NCBI GenBank assembly: GCA_019359015.1
Contig: JAHHID010000063.1
Location: 1 to 46,992 of the forward strand
Direction: 5' to 3'
DNA from: Spirirestis rafaelensis WJT71-NPBG6
GTDB taxonomy: Bacteria; Cyanobacteriota; Cyanobacteriia; Cyanobacteriales; Nostocaceae
DNA: 46,992 nucleotides
Shown: one piece after another, positions 1-7,940 of the stretch
How positions within the stretch are numbered: the first letter of the stretch is position 1
Layout of the letters: each line of letters starts with the position of its first letter
Made by a program: the position numbers and the translations under genes
The notes under the pieces: model-generated
Told to the model about the DNA's origin: nothing
Database searches by the model: none
The model's input: the letters and a program-made list of their open reading frames with translations, nothing else

Positions 1-127
1 GGACGGGGGAGAAGATCGCCAATCGAGAGGAAGTAAGACCAATTCGCGGGCGCAAGCCTAAGATGAGGCATTCCTCCGTGAAGTTGGAAGCCCAGCCTTC
101 AGGCAAAGCCAAGGCTGGGTAGTTCAC
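1..127 (+). mobile_element. Right end (omega-RNA-like tail) of an upstream IS200/IS605-type element
   Basis: The segment has no convincing ORF. It ends in a hairpin, with CCCAGCCTT pairing with AAGGCTGGG at about 91-119, followed by TAGTTCAC. I recognise this layout as typical of the 3' end of cyanobacterial tnpB elements, where the guide-RNA scaffold and the right-end hairpin coincide. The element body would lie left of the window. The exact boundary at TTCAC is inferred from the usual IS605-type cleavage tetramers and pentamers, not shown. Confidence 0.5.
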
Positions 128-129
128 CC

Positions 130-975
130 ATTACATTTAGGGATGGCTTTAAAGCTGGAACCTTCAGAATGTGGGGGACTCGTGACTTGCACTTTTATCA
201 AAAAGAGCAGATTAAGCGAGTTCGTGTTGTGCGTCGGGCTGATGGATATTACGTTCAGTTTTCCATCGTTCAACAACGAAATGAAAAGCACGAACCCACA
301 AATCGGATGGTAGGGATAGATGTTGGTTTAAATCATTTCTACACGGACTCTGATGGCAAAAAAAAAGAGAATCCTAGATTTCTGAGGAAGGCTGAAAAAG
401 CCTTAAAACGCGCACAAAAGCGGGTGTCTCGCAAGACTAAAGGTTCCAAAAATCGCATCAAAGCCATTAAGCAATTAGGTAGAACGCATCTCAAGGTATC
501 AAGGCGGCGTAAAGACTTTGCAGTCAAGACTGCAAGGGCGCTTATCCAGTCGGTAGACTTGGTAGCTATTGAAGACCTAAAAGTGCGGAATATGGTGAAA
601 AACCATCATTTATCCAAGTCAATATCTGATGCTAGCTGGACATTGTTTAGGCAGTGGTTAGAGTATTTCGGAAAAGTGTTCGATGTACCAGTGATTGCTG
701 TTGCACCACATTACACTAGCCAAAATTGCTCCAATTGTGGGCATGAGGTGAAAAAATCCTTATCCACTCGCACTCATAAATGTCCGCATTGCGGTTACTT
801 GGATGACCGTGACACGAATGCTGCCATCAACATCTTGATGAAACCATTACACGGTCTAGCACAACTACCGAGGGGCACTCGGAAAGTTACGCCTGGGGAT
901 GAGATGACCCTCTGCTCGGAGGAGGAAACCCAGAAGAGTAAGGTTACTCGACGAGCCAGGAAACCCCGTCAGTGA
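130..975 (+). pseudogene. tnpB: 5'-truncated TnpB (IS200/IS605 RNA-guided nuclease)
   Basis: TnpB is the RNA-guided endonuclease of IS200/IS605 elements. The first ATG is at 169, giving 268 aa, but TnpB-like sequence continues upstream in frame to about 130 (ITFRDGFKAGTFR). It stops where the right end of another element begins, so the usual N-terminal 100 or more residues are missing. The rest looks catalytically complete. The RuvC aspartate lies in VGIDVGLNHF (D51 from the ATG) and the glutamate in VAIEDLKVRNM (E135). A four-cysteine zinc finger has C187, C190, C205 and C208, and the final motif is DRDTNAAINI. The stop at 973-975 is followed by the element's own right-end hairpin. I infer that a second element inserted into, or recombined with, this tnpB. 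No tnpA is visible. A shortened protein from the ATG could still be made, but loss of the N-terminal WED/REC parts should abolish RNA-guided cleavage. Confidence 0.8.
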
Positions 976-1024
976 TCATGGGAATCCCCACCCTCAGCGT
1001 AAGCTTTCTTGGGGAGGATGTCAA
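976..1024 (+). mobile_element. Right-end hairpin of the truncated tnpB element
   Basis: Directly after the tnpB stop, TCCCC at about 984-988 can pair with GGGGA at 1011-1015, followed by GGATGTCAA. CCCC...GGGGAGGATGTCAA is the common cyanobacterial IS605-type right end, and the element probably ends at TCAA (1021-1024). In related elements this part also forms the 3' end of the guide RNA. The loop is longer and the stem shorter than in intact copies, which fits a decaying element. Confidence 0.5.
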
Positions 1025-1038
1025 TCCTGATCGCCTTC

Positions 1039-1929
1039 TTATATGGATAATTTTTCAGCTGCTGTCATCTGGGCACTAGTCTCCCCTATAACTGCTTCTA
1101 TATCTGAGCTGGGTTTCGGCATGTGCTTCATTTCCCAAACTTTAAGCAAAATTAGATATTCATAGAATGCTTGTAGTGTACACCAAGCAGTACCGGCGCG
1201 TCCGTCCAAGCAGCCGCCCAAAATAAAATACATATAAAAAAAGCGTAATACTGGTCGAGCGGGCAAACGCAAAGACAAATCTTTTAAAGCGCGGCGTTTT
1301 TCAACTTCTGACTTACCAAAGAACAAATTTCGCCATTGAACATTACCATGTTCTAGCTGATACAACGTTTCTTTAGCTTCATCTGTAGAGTAACGATTAT
1401 GCTTTTCGATCCAGCGGTTTAAGCCTTTGCTACAAGTATAGTGGGGGTAAGTTTCTTTTAAAAAGCTGGTTGCGCCGTCACAAACTTCGCGCTCAGTATG
1501 ACCATAGTCGTCAAACCAAACTTTACCATGACGGAAGAGGCGCAGTTGGTAACGGGGATATTGGGTGCTGTAGCGAATCCAACGATTCATAAACATGACA
1601 CGTTCAGCTACATAGTAGCCGATGTAGTCAGGATTATTCATCGCTTCGAGGCATTCAGCAAATAGTTCTGGTGTCATGCGCTCGTCAGCCTCTAGAATGT
1701 AGACCCATTCATATTTAGGGGCAATAGATTCTAGCATCCAGGTACGTTGTCTTCCGTGGCTTTCAAAGGCATGTTGTTCAACACGCACAGGATAGTTTTT
1801 TGCTATTTCAACAGTGCGATCGCTACTACATGAGTCCACAACAATAATGTCATCCGATAGCATCGCTGACTCGATACAAGCGGCAATATCTAGCTCTTCG
1901 TTATATGTGAGTATGTAAATAGAGAACAT
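1039..1929 (-). CDS. Glycosyltransferase family 2 (WaaE/KdtX-like)
   Basis: A 296-aa GT-A-fold glycosyltransferase. The N-terminus (MFSIYILTYNEELDIAACIE) is the nucleotide-binding strand and helix of family GT2. It is followed by DDIIVVDSCSSDRTVEIA and by the acidic metal motif in VYILEADERM (EAD at about residues 79-82). This short GT2 type, with a central arginine/tyrosine-rich block and a helical C-terminus, resembles enzymes that add a sugar to a membrane-linked acceptor in LPS or exopolysaccharide synthesis. No transmembrane segment is needed for the fold, but the C-terminal stretch (RPVLRFFYMYFILGGCLDG) is hydrophobic and may touch the membrane. It is the last gene of the hps run on this strand, 158 bp after the HpsJ-type gene, so a part in the same polysaccharide pathway is likely. 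Donor and acceptor cannot be told from sequence. Confidence 0.85.
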   Translation of the reverse strand: MFSIYILTYNEELDIAACIESAMLSDDIIVVDSCSSDRTVEIAKNYPVRVEQHAFESHGRQRTWMLESIAPKYEWVYILEADERMTPELFAECLEAMNNPDYIGYYVAERVMFMNRWIRYSTQYPRYQLRLFRHGKVWFDDYGHTEREVCDGATSFLKETYPHYTCSKGLNRWIEKHNRYSTDEAKETLYQLEHGNVQWRNLFFGKSEVEKRRALKDLSLRLPARPVLRFFYMYFILGGCLDGRAGTAWCTLQAFYEYLILLKVWEMKHMPKPSSDIEAVIGETSAQMTAAEKLSI

Positions 1930-1995
1930 TTTTCAGTTTTATAAAGATTTTGCTAATTGCTAAATAGCCGTCAGAAACTGCGTACAGATGTGACT

Positions 1996-2029
1996 GTAGT
2001 TGGCGCTTTAGCCCTAAAGCGCTAACTAC
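1996..2029. repeat. Imperfect palindrome of the GTAGTNAGCGCTTTAG family
   Basis: Two 16-base arms, GTAGTTGGCGCTTTAG and CTAAAGCGCTAACTAC, are separated by CC and pair with one mismatch. A related palindrome lies at 15787-15817. It sits in the 158-bp gap between the HpsJ-type gene and the terminal GT2 gene, where the RNA hairpin could lower read-through or stabilise the upstream mRNA. It looks like a dispersed REP-type repeat. Confidence 0.6.
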
Positions 2030-2087
2030 AAGCTAAGTCTGTCTGTGTTTTTCATATTGACAGTCTTACTGTCTTACAAATGAAAGA

Positions 2088-2930
2088 TTAGCGTGCGGGG
2101 GCTTTTTTACGTCCACCACCTTGTAGCGCACCCATGCCTCTTAATCCTGTCCAGCCGATGATAATGTAACCAATAGACAATAGCAAGCTACTCATACCAA
2201 TCCGCAGTCCAGACTTCAAAGCTTCTTGTTGAGCTTGTTTTTGGGCTTCTTCCTTACGCTGGCGAATTTGGTTGAGTCTTTCATTTGCAAGTCCTTGAGG
2301 ATCGCTTTGCTGTGCTAGAAATTTGTCAAGCTCTTGGGGATTTGCCTTAAACTTTTTCAGTAATTCTTTCTGAGTTGCAGGGAGGTTAGGATTCTCAAGT
2401 GCTTGCTTATATTTTTGATCATCTTTAATCAAGTCAGTAAACTGAGCTTTGATTTGGGTCTTTTGCTGTTCTAATTGAGCCTTAACCTGAGCGTTACCCA
2501 GTTGTGCTTGTAATTGAGATAACTGGTTTTTGAGTTGATTTTCTGCCTGATCCGCATCCTGGGTGATTCGAGTTACTGTCTGAGACTTAGCTTGATTCAC
2601 ATTGTTGAGGTGCAAGGGAAAAATCAGTAAGAATAACAACCCTAAAAGAGTCGATAGTATCAGTGCGGGAAATCTTAAATCTACAGGTTGTGGGCGATCG
2701 CCATCACTAGTACTATCAATCCAATATCCGGCAAATAGCATCCCCAAGCCAACCATAGGCACAATTCCTCGGTCAACTAGCGCTGTTGCCAAGCCGATTT
2801 GCCACCCTTTATCAGTCGGTTGGAAGGGAAACAACAGAATCAGAAAGTCCAGCAAAAAGGACAAGATTAAGATAGTCCCAACCACTTTTAGTGTGCGGGC
2901 AGCGTTTACAGTAGCCAAACGGTCAATCAT
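2088..2930 (-). CDS. hpsJ: HpsJ-family membrane protein (hormogonium polysaccharide)
   Basis: A 280-aa membrane protein that I recognise as the HpsJ type linked to hormogonium polysaccharide production. It has hydrophobic segments at about residues 13-35, 53-70 and 88-106, then a long glutamine- and lysine-rich coiled-coil domain (about 115-235) without hydrophobic stretches. A final membrane segment (about 242-265) and a basic tail follow. This suggests a helical domain held on one side of the inner membrane between two anchors, a scaffold rather than an enzyme. No catalytic motif is visible. The gene sits between the DUF2064 enzyme gene (298 bp upstream, with a repeat-filled gap) and a GT2 gene, on the same strand as hpsA-E. 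The role is inferred from family and neighbours. Confidence 0.75.
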   Translation of the reverse strand: MIDRLATVNAARTLKVVGTILILSFLLDFLILLFPFQPTDKGWQIGLATALVDRGIVPMVGLGMLFAGYWIDSTSDGDRPQPVDLRFPALILSTLLGLLFLLIFPLHLNNVNQAKSQTVTRITQDADQAENQLKNQLSQLQAQLGNAQVKAQLEQQKTQIKAQFTDLIKDDQKYKQALENPNLPATQKELLKKFKANPQELDKFLAQQSDPQGLANERLNQIRQRKEEAQKQAQQEALKSGLRIGMSSLLLSIGYIIIGWTGLRGMGALQGGGRKKAPAR

Positions 2931-3154
2931 AGTTTTTCGGTCTTGTAGTGAATATTATTGAATGTCATATTTAAAGTTACTGGAATATTGTTCCCTTGAC
3001 CCTATCTGTTATTTAGAACCTCAGAGCAAATTTAATACATTGCATTTAATTTTTACCCCTTGATTTTAAACTACACCACGGTAGCACCTGTAGTTTAGGG
3101 TGTCTTCCGGAAAATCATCGTGTTCGACTATACCAGCAAACGCTAAGGAAGGGC

Positions 3155-3240
3155 GACAAGGAGGACAAGGAGACAAAGAGGATAATTCTTCTTTCCCCCC
3201 CTACCCCCATCTCCCCATTTCCCATTCCTCATCTGAGTCT
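3155..3240. repeat. GGACAAGGA purine-run / CCCC pyrimidine-run intergenic repeat
   Basis: The plus strand reads GACAAGGAGGACAAGGAG followed by an A/G-rich stretch. It then becomes a C/T-rich stretch (CCCCCCCTACCCCCATC, CCCCATTTCCCATTCC). The two halves can pair loosely into a long hairpin. The first 18 bases recur exactly, on the other strand, inside mutM (about 45053-45070). This is a dispersed Nostocales intergenic repeat. It fills the gap downstream of the HpsJ-type gene start and runs into the DUF2064 gene's 3' end. Confidence 0.6.
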
Positions 3241-3876
3241 TTCAGATTGACGAGTTTGTTCCCAAATCGGCAGATCCTCTGGACGGTCAACATCAGCTAA
3301 GGTAGGTAAGTAAGCCACTGATAAATTAAGCTGTTGGGCAATCTCCAGAGTTTGTGATAAAACTTGAGAAGTTCCCCAATCGATGTTAGTCAATAATTGT
3401 GGAAACGGCTGTCGCAAACCAATCAAGTAATAGCCACCGTCTACCGCAGGACCTAACACCAGGTCAAATAGGTGCAGCTGCTCAAAAGCTGTTGCGAGAA
3501 TCTCAGGATTCACACCAGGGCAATCAGTACCAATGATAACTACTTGTTGTGCATTATTTTGAAAGGCGTATGAGAGCGATCGCATCATTCGCGAACCCAA
3601 ATCACCTTCACCTTGTAACTGATAAACTAAATCAAACCCCAGCCAATCTTGCATCAATTGCAAATTTCCACCCGCAAAGCGCACTTCTAAAGATATTGCA
3701 GTGCTTGCCTGCAATTTTTGCACTTGGGATAGTGTATATTCAGTCATCTGTCGCTGAAGATTGGCAGCACCAACAGTTCCCAAAGCAGGTATTAGCCGGG
3801 TTTTTGTTTTTCCCGGTTCAGGATAGCGAGTAAAAATAATTAGATGCTGTTTCGAGTTTTTTGGTGATTTCAGCAC
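3229..3876 (-). CDS. TIGR04282/DUF2064 family glycosyltransferase-like protein
   Basis: A 215-aa protein of the DUF2064 (TIGR04282) family, which has a nucleotidyl/glycosyltransferase-like Rossmann fold. Typical signatures are IIFTRYPEPGKTKTRL near the N-terminus, VVIIGTDCPGV in the middle, and LGPAVDGGYYLIGL, the most conserved block. Family members are annotated as arsenosugar-biosynthesis glycosyltransferases but also occur with polysaccharide genes, so the substrate is open. Translation appears to begin at a GTG at 3874-3876. The gene is 33 bp downstream of the second HpsD-like pseudopilin and on the same strand, so it is probably co-transcribed with the end of the hps operon. The C-terminus is complete (DVDRPEDL is the usual end block). 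Confidence 0.85.
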   Translation of the reverse strand: MLKSPKNSKQHLIIFTRYPEPGKTKTRLIPALGTVGAANLQRQMTEYTLSQVQKLQASTAISLEVRFAGGNLQLMQDWLGFDLVYQLQGEGDLGSRMMRSLSYAFQNNAQQVVIIGTDCPGVNPEILATAFEQLHLFDLVLGPAVDGGYYLIGLRQPFPQLLTNIDWGTSQVLSQTLEIAQQLNLSVAYLPTLADVDRPEDLPIWEQTRQSERLR

Positions 3877-3909
3877 GCAACACCTTATTTTAAATCAACC
3901 AAAAATATC

Positions 3910-4509
3910 TTAATAGCAATACTTGCCGTTGTCGTTAGCCTTAGCACGCTCTTTACCAGTTCGCATCGCCCCTAAAATTGTAGAAACATAGACGCAACGC
4001 TTAGTTTTACGACTGTTTGGGATGTATAGAGTTATTTGTCCTAATGCTTGTAGTGATGTGTTAATACACTCATCTCCAACGTTGTAGACAGGACAACCTT
4101 GGTAGTTAAATATAACTCGCCACGCTCCAGATATGCTTTGTTTTCTCAAAGTTGTCTCACTATCAATCCGAATATTTGAATTGAGATTATTCCATAGCTT
4201 ATCGTTGCTAATGACGGTTTCAGGAATGAATTGTTCTGCTTTTGCTTGATGAACTGCCCATTGAACAATATTGTTTTGTTGGCGAAAGCTGACTTGCCAG
4301 CTTAATTTTTGCTTTTTGCCTTGACTTTGAGCCTGACGCATGGAACGGTAAACTTCATCTTGGGCAACGTTAAGACGGCGAGTATTTACAAAACTTAGCC
4401 AAGTGGGGAGAGCGATCGCAGCTAGTATACCAAGTGTTACAACAACTATTAAAGTCTCTACTAACGTAAATCCACTGTTAGAGCAGTTTATCAAAATATT
4501 TTTTTTCAT
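3910..4509 (-). CDS. Second HpsD-like type II/IV pseudopilin (GspH/FimT type)
   Basis: A 199-aa prepilin with a short basic leader (MKKNILINCSNSG). The prepilin-peptidase site is G13|F14, with the invariant Glu at +5 (FTLVE) and a hydrophobic helix to about residue 36, then a soluble GspH-like domain. Its C-terminus (RCVYVSTILGAMRTGK) closely matches that of HpsD (RRCVIVDTLLGGMRTAK), so the two are paralogues. It has two central cysteines (GCPVYNVGDEC) that could form a disulfide. It lies 47 bp after the third GT2 gene and 33 bp before the DUF2064 gene, all on one strand. Minor pseudopilins prime or cap a pilus-like fibre; here the fibre probably serves polysaccharide export. I do not assign a symbol. 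Confidence 0.8.
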   Translation of the reverse strand: MKKNILINCSNSGFTLVETLIVVVTLGILAAIALPTWLSFVNTRRLNVAQDEVYRSMRQAQSQGKKQKLSWQVSFRQQNNIVQWAVHQAKAEQFIPETVISNDKLWNNLNSNIRIDSETTLRKQSISGAWRVIFNYQGCPVYNVGDECINTSLQALGQITLYIPNSRKTKRCVYVSTILGAMRTGKERAKANDNGKYCY

Positions 4510-4556
4510 TAAATAAACTAGACACGGTAAATGGACTAGGGTATTTATTTTTTTAA

Positions 4557-5546
4557 TTAATTTGTCAAAAAGCCAGATATATAAGCGCTTTTGGGTTTTT
4601 TAGCTTGAATCTTCATCGTTGCTAATAATGCCGTAGACAAAGCAGGTGGTAGCAGAAGGATTAAGGCAATTTTAAATAATAGTGTTAATGTGAAGCGTGT
4701 CCGTTGGAGACGATTTGAGTCATTCATGACATACTGCCACAGAAATTTAGCTGCTAAAACACCCTTTTGTCGATTGACCGGTTTTTGCAAAGCTTTACAG
4801 GTCAAGTATTTGTAGAGCTTTGCAAAGCTCGTATTCCGAAGATGCTGTACTGAATCTGGACTCGTACTATACGCTTTATCGAGCACTTGTAAACACGCTT
4901 TTTCCTGCCTTGCAAGATTAGAAGATAGTGAATTAGCACTTACTCGGTACAAAATTTGCACAGATGGCACAGCTACAAAATTGAACTTCCGGGCTAATCG
5001 CAACCACATATCCCAATCCTGAGCAGCAACTAGGGATTCATCAAATCCATTTAATTCAATTAGAGCTTCTCTACGAATTAAGGGGTTAGAGCCATTCTCC
5101 AAAAAATTAGTCACCAACAAGTTTTCATAAACATCTCCATTTGCAGTAAAGTGCGTACCAAAAAGTAAGAATTCACCATTTTCATCGATATAATCAGTCC
5201 AACTGTAAGCGACTGCTGCTTCCGAATTTTCTTGCAAAGCTTTGTATTGGCTCATCAATTTATCAGGAGTCCACAGATCATCTGCATCTAAGAAACTAAC
5301 AAATTCTCCAACTGAATGCTTTATCCCACGGTTACGACTAACGTTTCCGCCGGCATGGCTATAGGAAAATATTTTTATCCTGGAATCTGCGATTTTAGAA
5401 ATAATATTTAACGTTGAATCTTGTGAATCGTCGTTAATTATAATTAATTCAAAATCAGCCAAAGTTTGATTTAAAACAGATTTTACTGTCTTTTGAATAG
5501 TGTTTTCGCAATTGTAAGCTGGTATAATTATAGAAATTTTTGGCAC
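4557..5546 (-). CDS. Glycosyltransferase family 2 (HpsG by position)
   Basis: A 329-aa GT2 enzyme. It starts with PKISIIIPAYNCENTIQKTV and continues with ELIIINDDSQDSTLNI. The metal-binding motif is in FVSFLDADDLWTPDKL (DAD at about residues 91-93), and a later acceptor-side block reads QDWDMWLRLARKF. The C-terminal part has a hydrophobic stretch (LLFKIALILLLPPALSTALLA) likely to anchor it to the inner membrane. In Nostoc punctiforme the hps cluster continues after hpsA-D with three glycosyltransferase genes, and this is the third here, so it is hpsG by position only. It is unrelated in close detail to the two HpsE-type enzymes before it. A 210-bp A/T-rich gap precedes it, and a pseudopilin gene follows by 47 bp. 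Confidence 0.8.
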   Translation of the reverse strand: MPKISIIIPAYNCENTIQKTVKSVLNQTLADFELIIINDDSQDSTLNIISKIADSRIKIFSYSHAGGNVSRNRGIKHSVGEFVSFLDADDLWTPDKLMSQYKALQENSEAAVAYSWTDYIDENGEFLLFGTHFTANGDVYENLLVTNFLENGSNPLIRREALIELNGFDESLVAAQDWDMWLRLARKFNFVAVPSVQILYRVSANSLSSNLARQEKACLQVLDKAYSTSPDSVQHLRNTSFAKLYKYLTCKALQKPVNRQKGVLAAKFLWQYVMNDSNRLQRTRFTLTLLFKIALILLLPPALSTALLATMKIQAKKPKSAYISGFLTN

Positions 5547-5756
5547 CGTATTGCTCAGTTTAATAAGGATTTACAGTTTTACTGTTCCCTAAAATACTGA
5601 GAAACTAACATGTTTATACCAAAAAATCTTTTTTATAGGACGACATAGTTTTAAGGTTAAGTATTAATTATGTAATATGAGTTTCAAAGCAGTATTTCCA
5701 ACCAATTGAAAATATTTTATTGATTTATATTATTATGTAAATTCACCTAACTTTTA

Positions 5757-6734
5757 TTAACTAATATACTTTTTTAAACTAATTTTTAACGAATAAAAAG
5801 GGCTCAACATGCTAGCTAAGTAAAATTCCATTTCAAAAAGCGCAACTATATCATTTTCTAAGTGACCTCTATACTTAATAATCTGCTCCAAAACACGGCG
5901 CAAATTACCCACAATAGTTCTGACAAAGACTATTGGTTTTTGCCAGTTTTTAGTATTGACCAAGCGTAGCTGGCAAATACACAAACCACAGCCACGAGCT
6001 AGAGTTAACAGGTAATCTCTTTCTAGCCTCCAATGTGGTATTTGATGATAAGTATGCATCGCGGGGTTATACCAAATTTCCCACCCTGCATGGTGGATAT
6101 AAAGCAATGGCTCATAGTCGTCGCCCTGCACCATCAAGCCTGGTAATTTGCCACTCAGGGTAGGTCGCTGCGGAACATTTGCACACCATACTTCTTTACG
6201 AACGACAAGTGCCGCACCAGGAGGAAGCCTTAAATTATCTGGATCAAATAAAAACGCTTGGCATCCGTGTTCTCTGATAGCTAAAAAAGCTTGAATTCTT
6301 TCAAATTTTTCCGGGGGTTTTACTTCAAAATCACCATGAATTTGACCACTCCAAGCCCCAGCTTGAGGATACTTAGCCCCAAAGGTAACGGCTTGTGCAA
6401 CCCAATCAGGGGCAGGTAGGTTATCATCATCTAAAAATCCGATCACCCTCCCTCTGGCTTCGCGCACAGCTCGCAGTCGTGCCCATGCTGCTCCCTGCTC
6501 GGTTTCTAGACAGTACCTCAACAGACAATTAGCTTCCCAACTCTTTTGGTATTCTTGAATTACCTCAGCTGTGTTGTCGCTACTATTGTTATTAACAATA
6601 ATAATTTCCCATCTGATGTTTTCTACTCCAGTCTGCGTTAAAAGTCGTTCCAAAATTTTAGGTAAACGTTCTGCCCCATTGTATGTAGGAATAGCTACGG
6701 TAATATCTAAAGTTTCTACTATTAATTCAGTCAT
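5757..6734 (-). CDS. HpsE-type glycosyltransferase, second tandem copy (HpsF by position)
   Basis: A 325-aa GT2 enzyme almost collinear with the preceding gene's product. Both begin DITVAIPTYNG(A/E)(E/S)RLP and both have the block WEIIIVNNNSSDNTAEVIQ. Both also share QGAAWARLRAVREARGRVIG, the metal motif FLDDDN, and a C-terminal amphipathic/hydrophobic helix region. The ATG (6732-6734) overlaps the upstream stop as ATGA, so translation is coupled. In Nostoc punctiforme hpsE is followed by hpsF and hpsG; this gene may be hpsF or a recent hpsE duplicate. The DDD motif and the acceptor-side residues are intact, so it is probably active. It probably acts at the inner face of the cytoplasmic membrane. 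The two copies may add successive sugars of one repeat unit, which is inference. Confidence 0.85.
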   Translation of the reverse strand: MTELIVETLDITVAIPTYNGAERLPKILERLLTQTGVENIRWEIIIVNNNSSDNTAEVIQEYQKSWEANCLLRYCLETEQGAAWARLRAVREARGRVIGFLDDDNLPAPDWVAQAVTFGAKYPQAGAWSGQIHGDFEVKPPEKFERIQAFLAIREHGCQAFLFDPDNLRLPPGAALVVRKEVWCANVPQRPTLSGKLPGLMVQGDDYEPLLYIHHAGWEIWYNPAMHTYHQIPHWRLERDYLLTLARGCGLCICQLRLVNTKNWQKPIVFVRTIVGNLRRVLEQIIKYRGHLENDIVALFEMEFYLASMLSPFYSLKISLKKYIS

Positions 6735-7720
6735 GAGGTTGAGTTGAGTGAGGATTTCTTGTCTATCTTAAAATATCCGTTTTTCCAAAGGTAAAAAGGG
6801 CTAATTAAACTACTTAGCAAAAGTTGCATTTCGCAAGCTGTAACCAGATCGTTATTCACTTTACGCCTATATTTTAGTACATGCAAAACAATTTTACGTA
6901 GGTCGTTTATCATGTAAGCTAAAAATGCAATTGGTCTAGCAAGCGGTGTTATATTCACCATTCTGGTAACGTAACGGCTAAGTCCAATACCTCGAAAAAA
7001 TGGAATTAAATACTCTCTTTGCAAGCGCCAACGTGGTATTTTGTGATATATTTCCATGTCTGGGACATACCAGATTTGCCACCCAGTTTTTTGAATATAA
7101 GACAGCATTTCTAAGTCTTCGCCTGTTAGCATTTTGCCAGAGACTCTGCCAGTTAAAATAGGCTGATTTGGTACACTTTCTAACCAAGCTTGTCGGCGGA
7201 CAACAAGTCCGGCAGAGGGAGGTAATAATTTTTTCTTCATCTCGTACTGTAAAGGCAAATCTCCTCGCTCAGTAATTGCCAAAAATGGGGCAATACGCTG
7301 AAAATTTTCCGGAGGTTCTACTTCCCATTCCGGATGAATTTGGCTACCATAAGCCCCAGCATGAGGATAGTTTTGACCAAAATCATAAGCTTTTACAACC
7401 CAATCTAATACTGGGTAGTTATCATCATCAAGAAAACCGATCAATCTACCTTTAGCTTCCTCAACTGCCCGTTTTCTAGCGTAAGCTGCTCCCTGTTGAG
7501 GCTCAAAGCAATACTTTAAGGGGTAAGGACATTGCCAATTTTCTTGATAAGCTTGAACTACTCTAGCTGTATTATCAGTGCTGTTGTTATCTACAACAAT
7601 AATTTCCCAAGACAACTGTTCGGTATAAAGTTGATTTCGCAGTCGTTCTAGAAGTTCAGGTAAACGACTTTCACCGTTATAAGTTGGGATAGCTACAGTA
7701 AAGTCAAGGCACTGAGTCAT
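6731..7720 (-). CDS. hpsE: Hormogonium polysaccharide glycosyltransferase HpsE
   Basis: A 329-aa GT2 glycosyltransferase of the HpsE type. The sequence has DFTVAIPTYNGESRLPELLE at the N-terminus, then WEIIVVDNNSTDNTARVVQ, QQGAAYARKRAVEEAKGRLI and the metal motif FLDDDNYP. A conserved GEDLEMLSYIQKTGW block follows, and the C-terminus is a hydrophobic/basic helical region. The HpsE family is required for the gliding-related polysaccharide of hormogonia in Nostoc. The gene is 220 bp downstream of hpsD on the same strand. Its last codon overlaps the next GT gene by ATGA, marking a coupled pair. The family assignment rests on sequence memory and context; the sugar transferred is unknown. Confidence 0.85.
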   Translation of the reverse strand: MTQCLDFTVAIPTYNGESRLPELLERLRNQLYTEQLSWEIIVVDNNSTDNTARVVQAYQENWQCPYPLKYCFEPQQGAAYARKRAVEEAKGRLIGFLDDDNYPVLDWVVKAYDFGQNYPHAGAYGSQIHPEWEVEPPENFQRIAPFLAITERGDLPLQYEMKKKLLPPSAGLVVRRQAWLESVPNQPILTGRVSGKMLTGEDLEMLSYIQKTGWQIWYVPDMEIYHKIPRWRLQREYLIPFFRGIGLSRYVTRMVNITPLARPIAFLAYMINDLRKIVLHVLKYRRKVNNDLVTACEMQLLLSSLISPFYLWKNGYFKIDKKSSLNSTS

Positions 7721-7940
7721 AGGGCAAAAGTTGTATTGCTATTAGGGCACTTTTTTAGTATGCCCAGTCAAGGCTAAAAAATCTAGTTAGGGTTACTCGA
7801 TGGCAAACTTACCATCACCAATCAGATTAACCTATATACAAAAATCGCACCTGATGTTTCAAGTTTGCTGTGAATGTGCAGTTTCCGGTTCCGTATTTTT
7901 ATGGAATTTTTTGTATTTTTGAGCTAGTGCATCTATATTT

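Noticed and set aside
3155-3240. CRISPR-like or minisatellite array
   Set aside because: Units are short purine/pyrimidine runs without constant repeat-spacer structure; better explained as a dispersed intergenic repeat.
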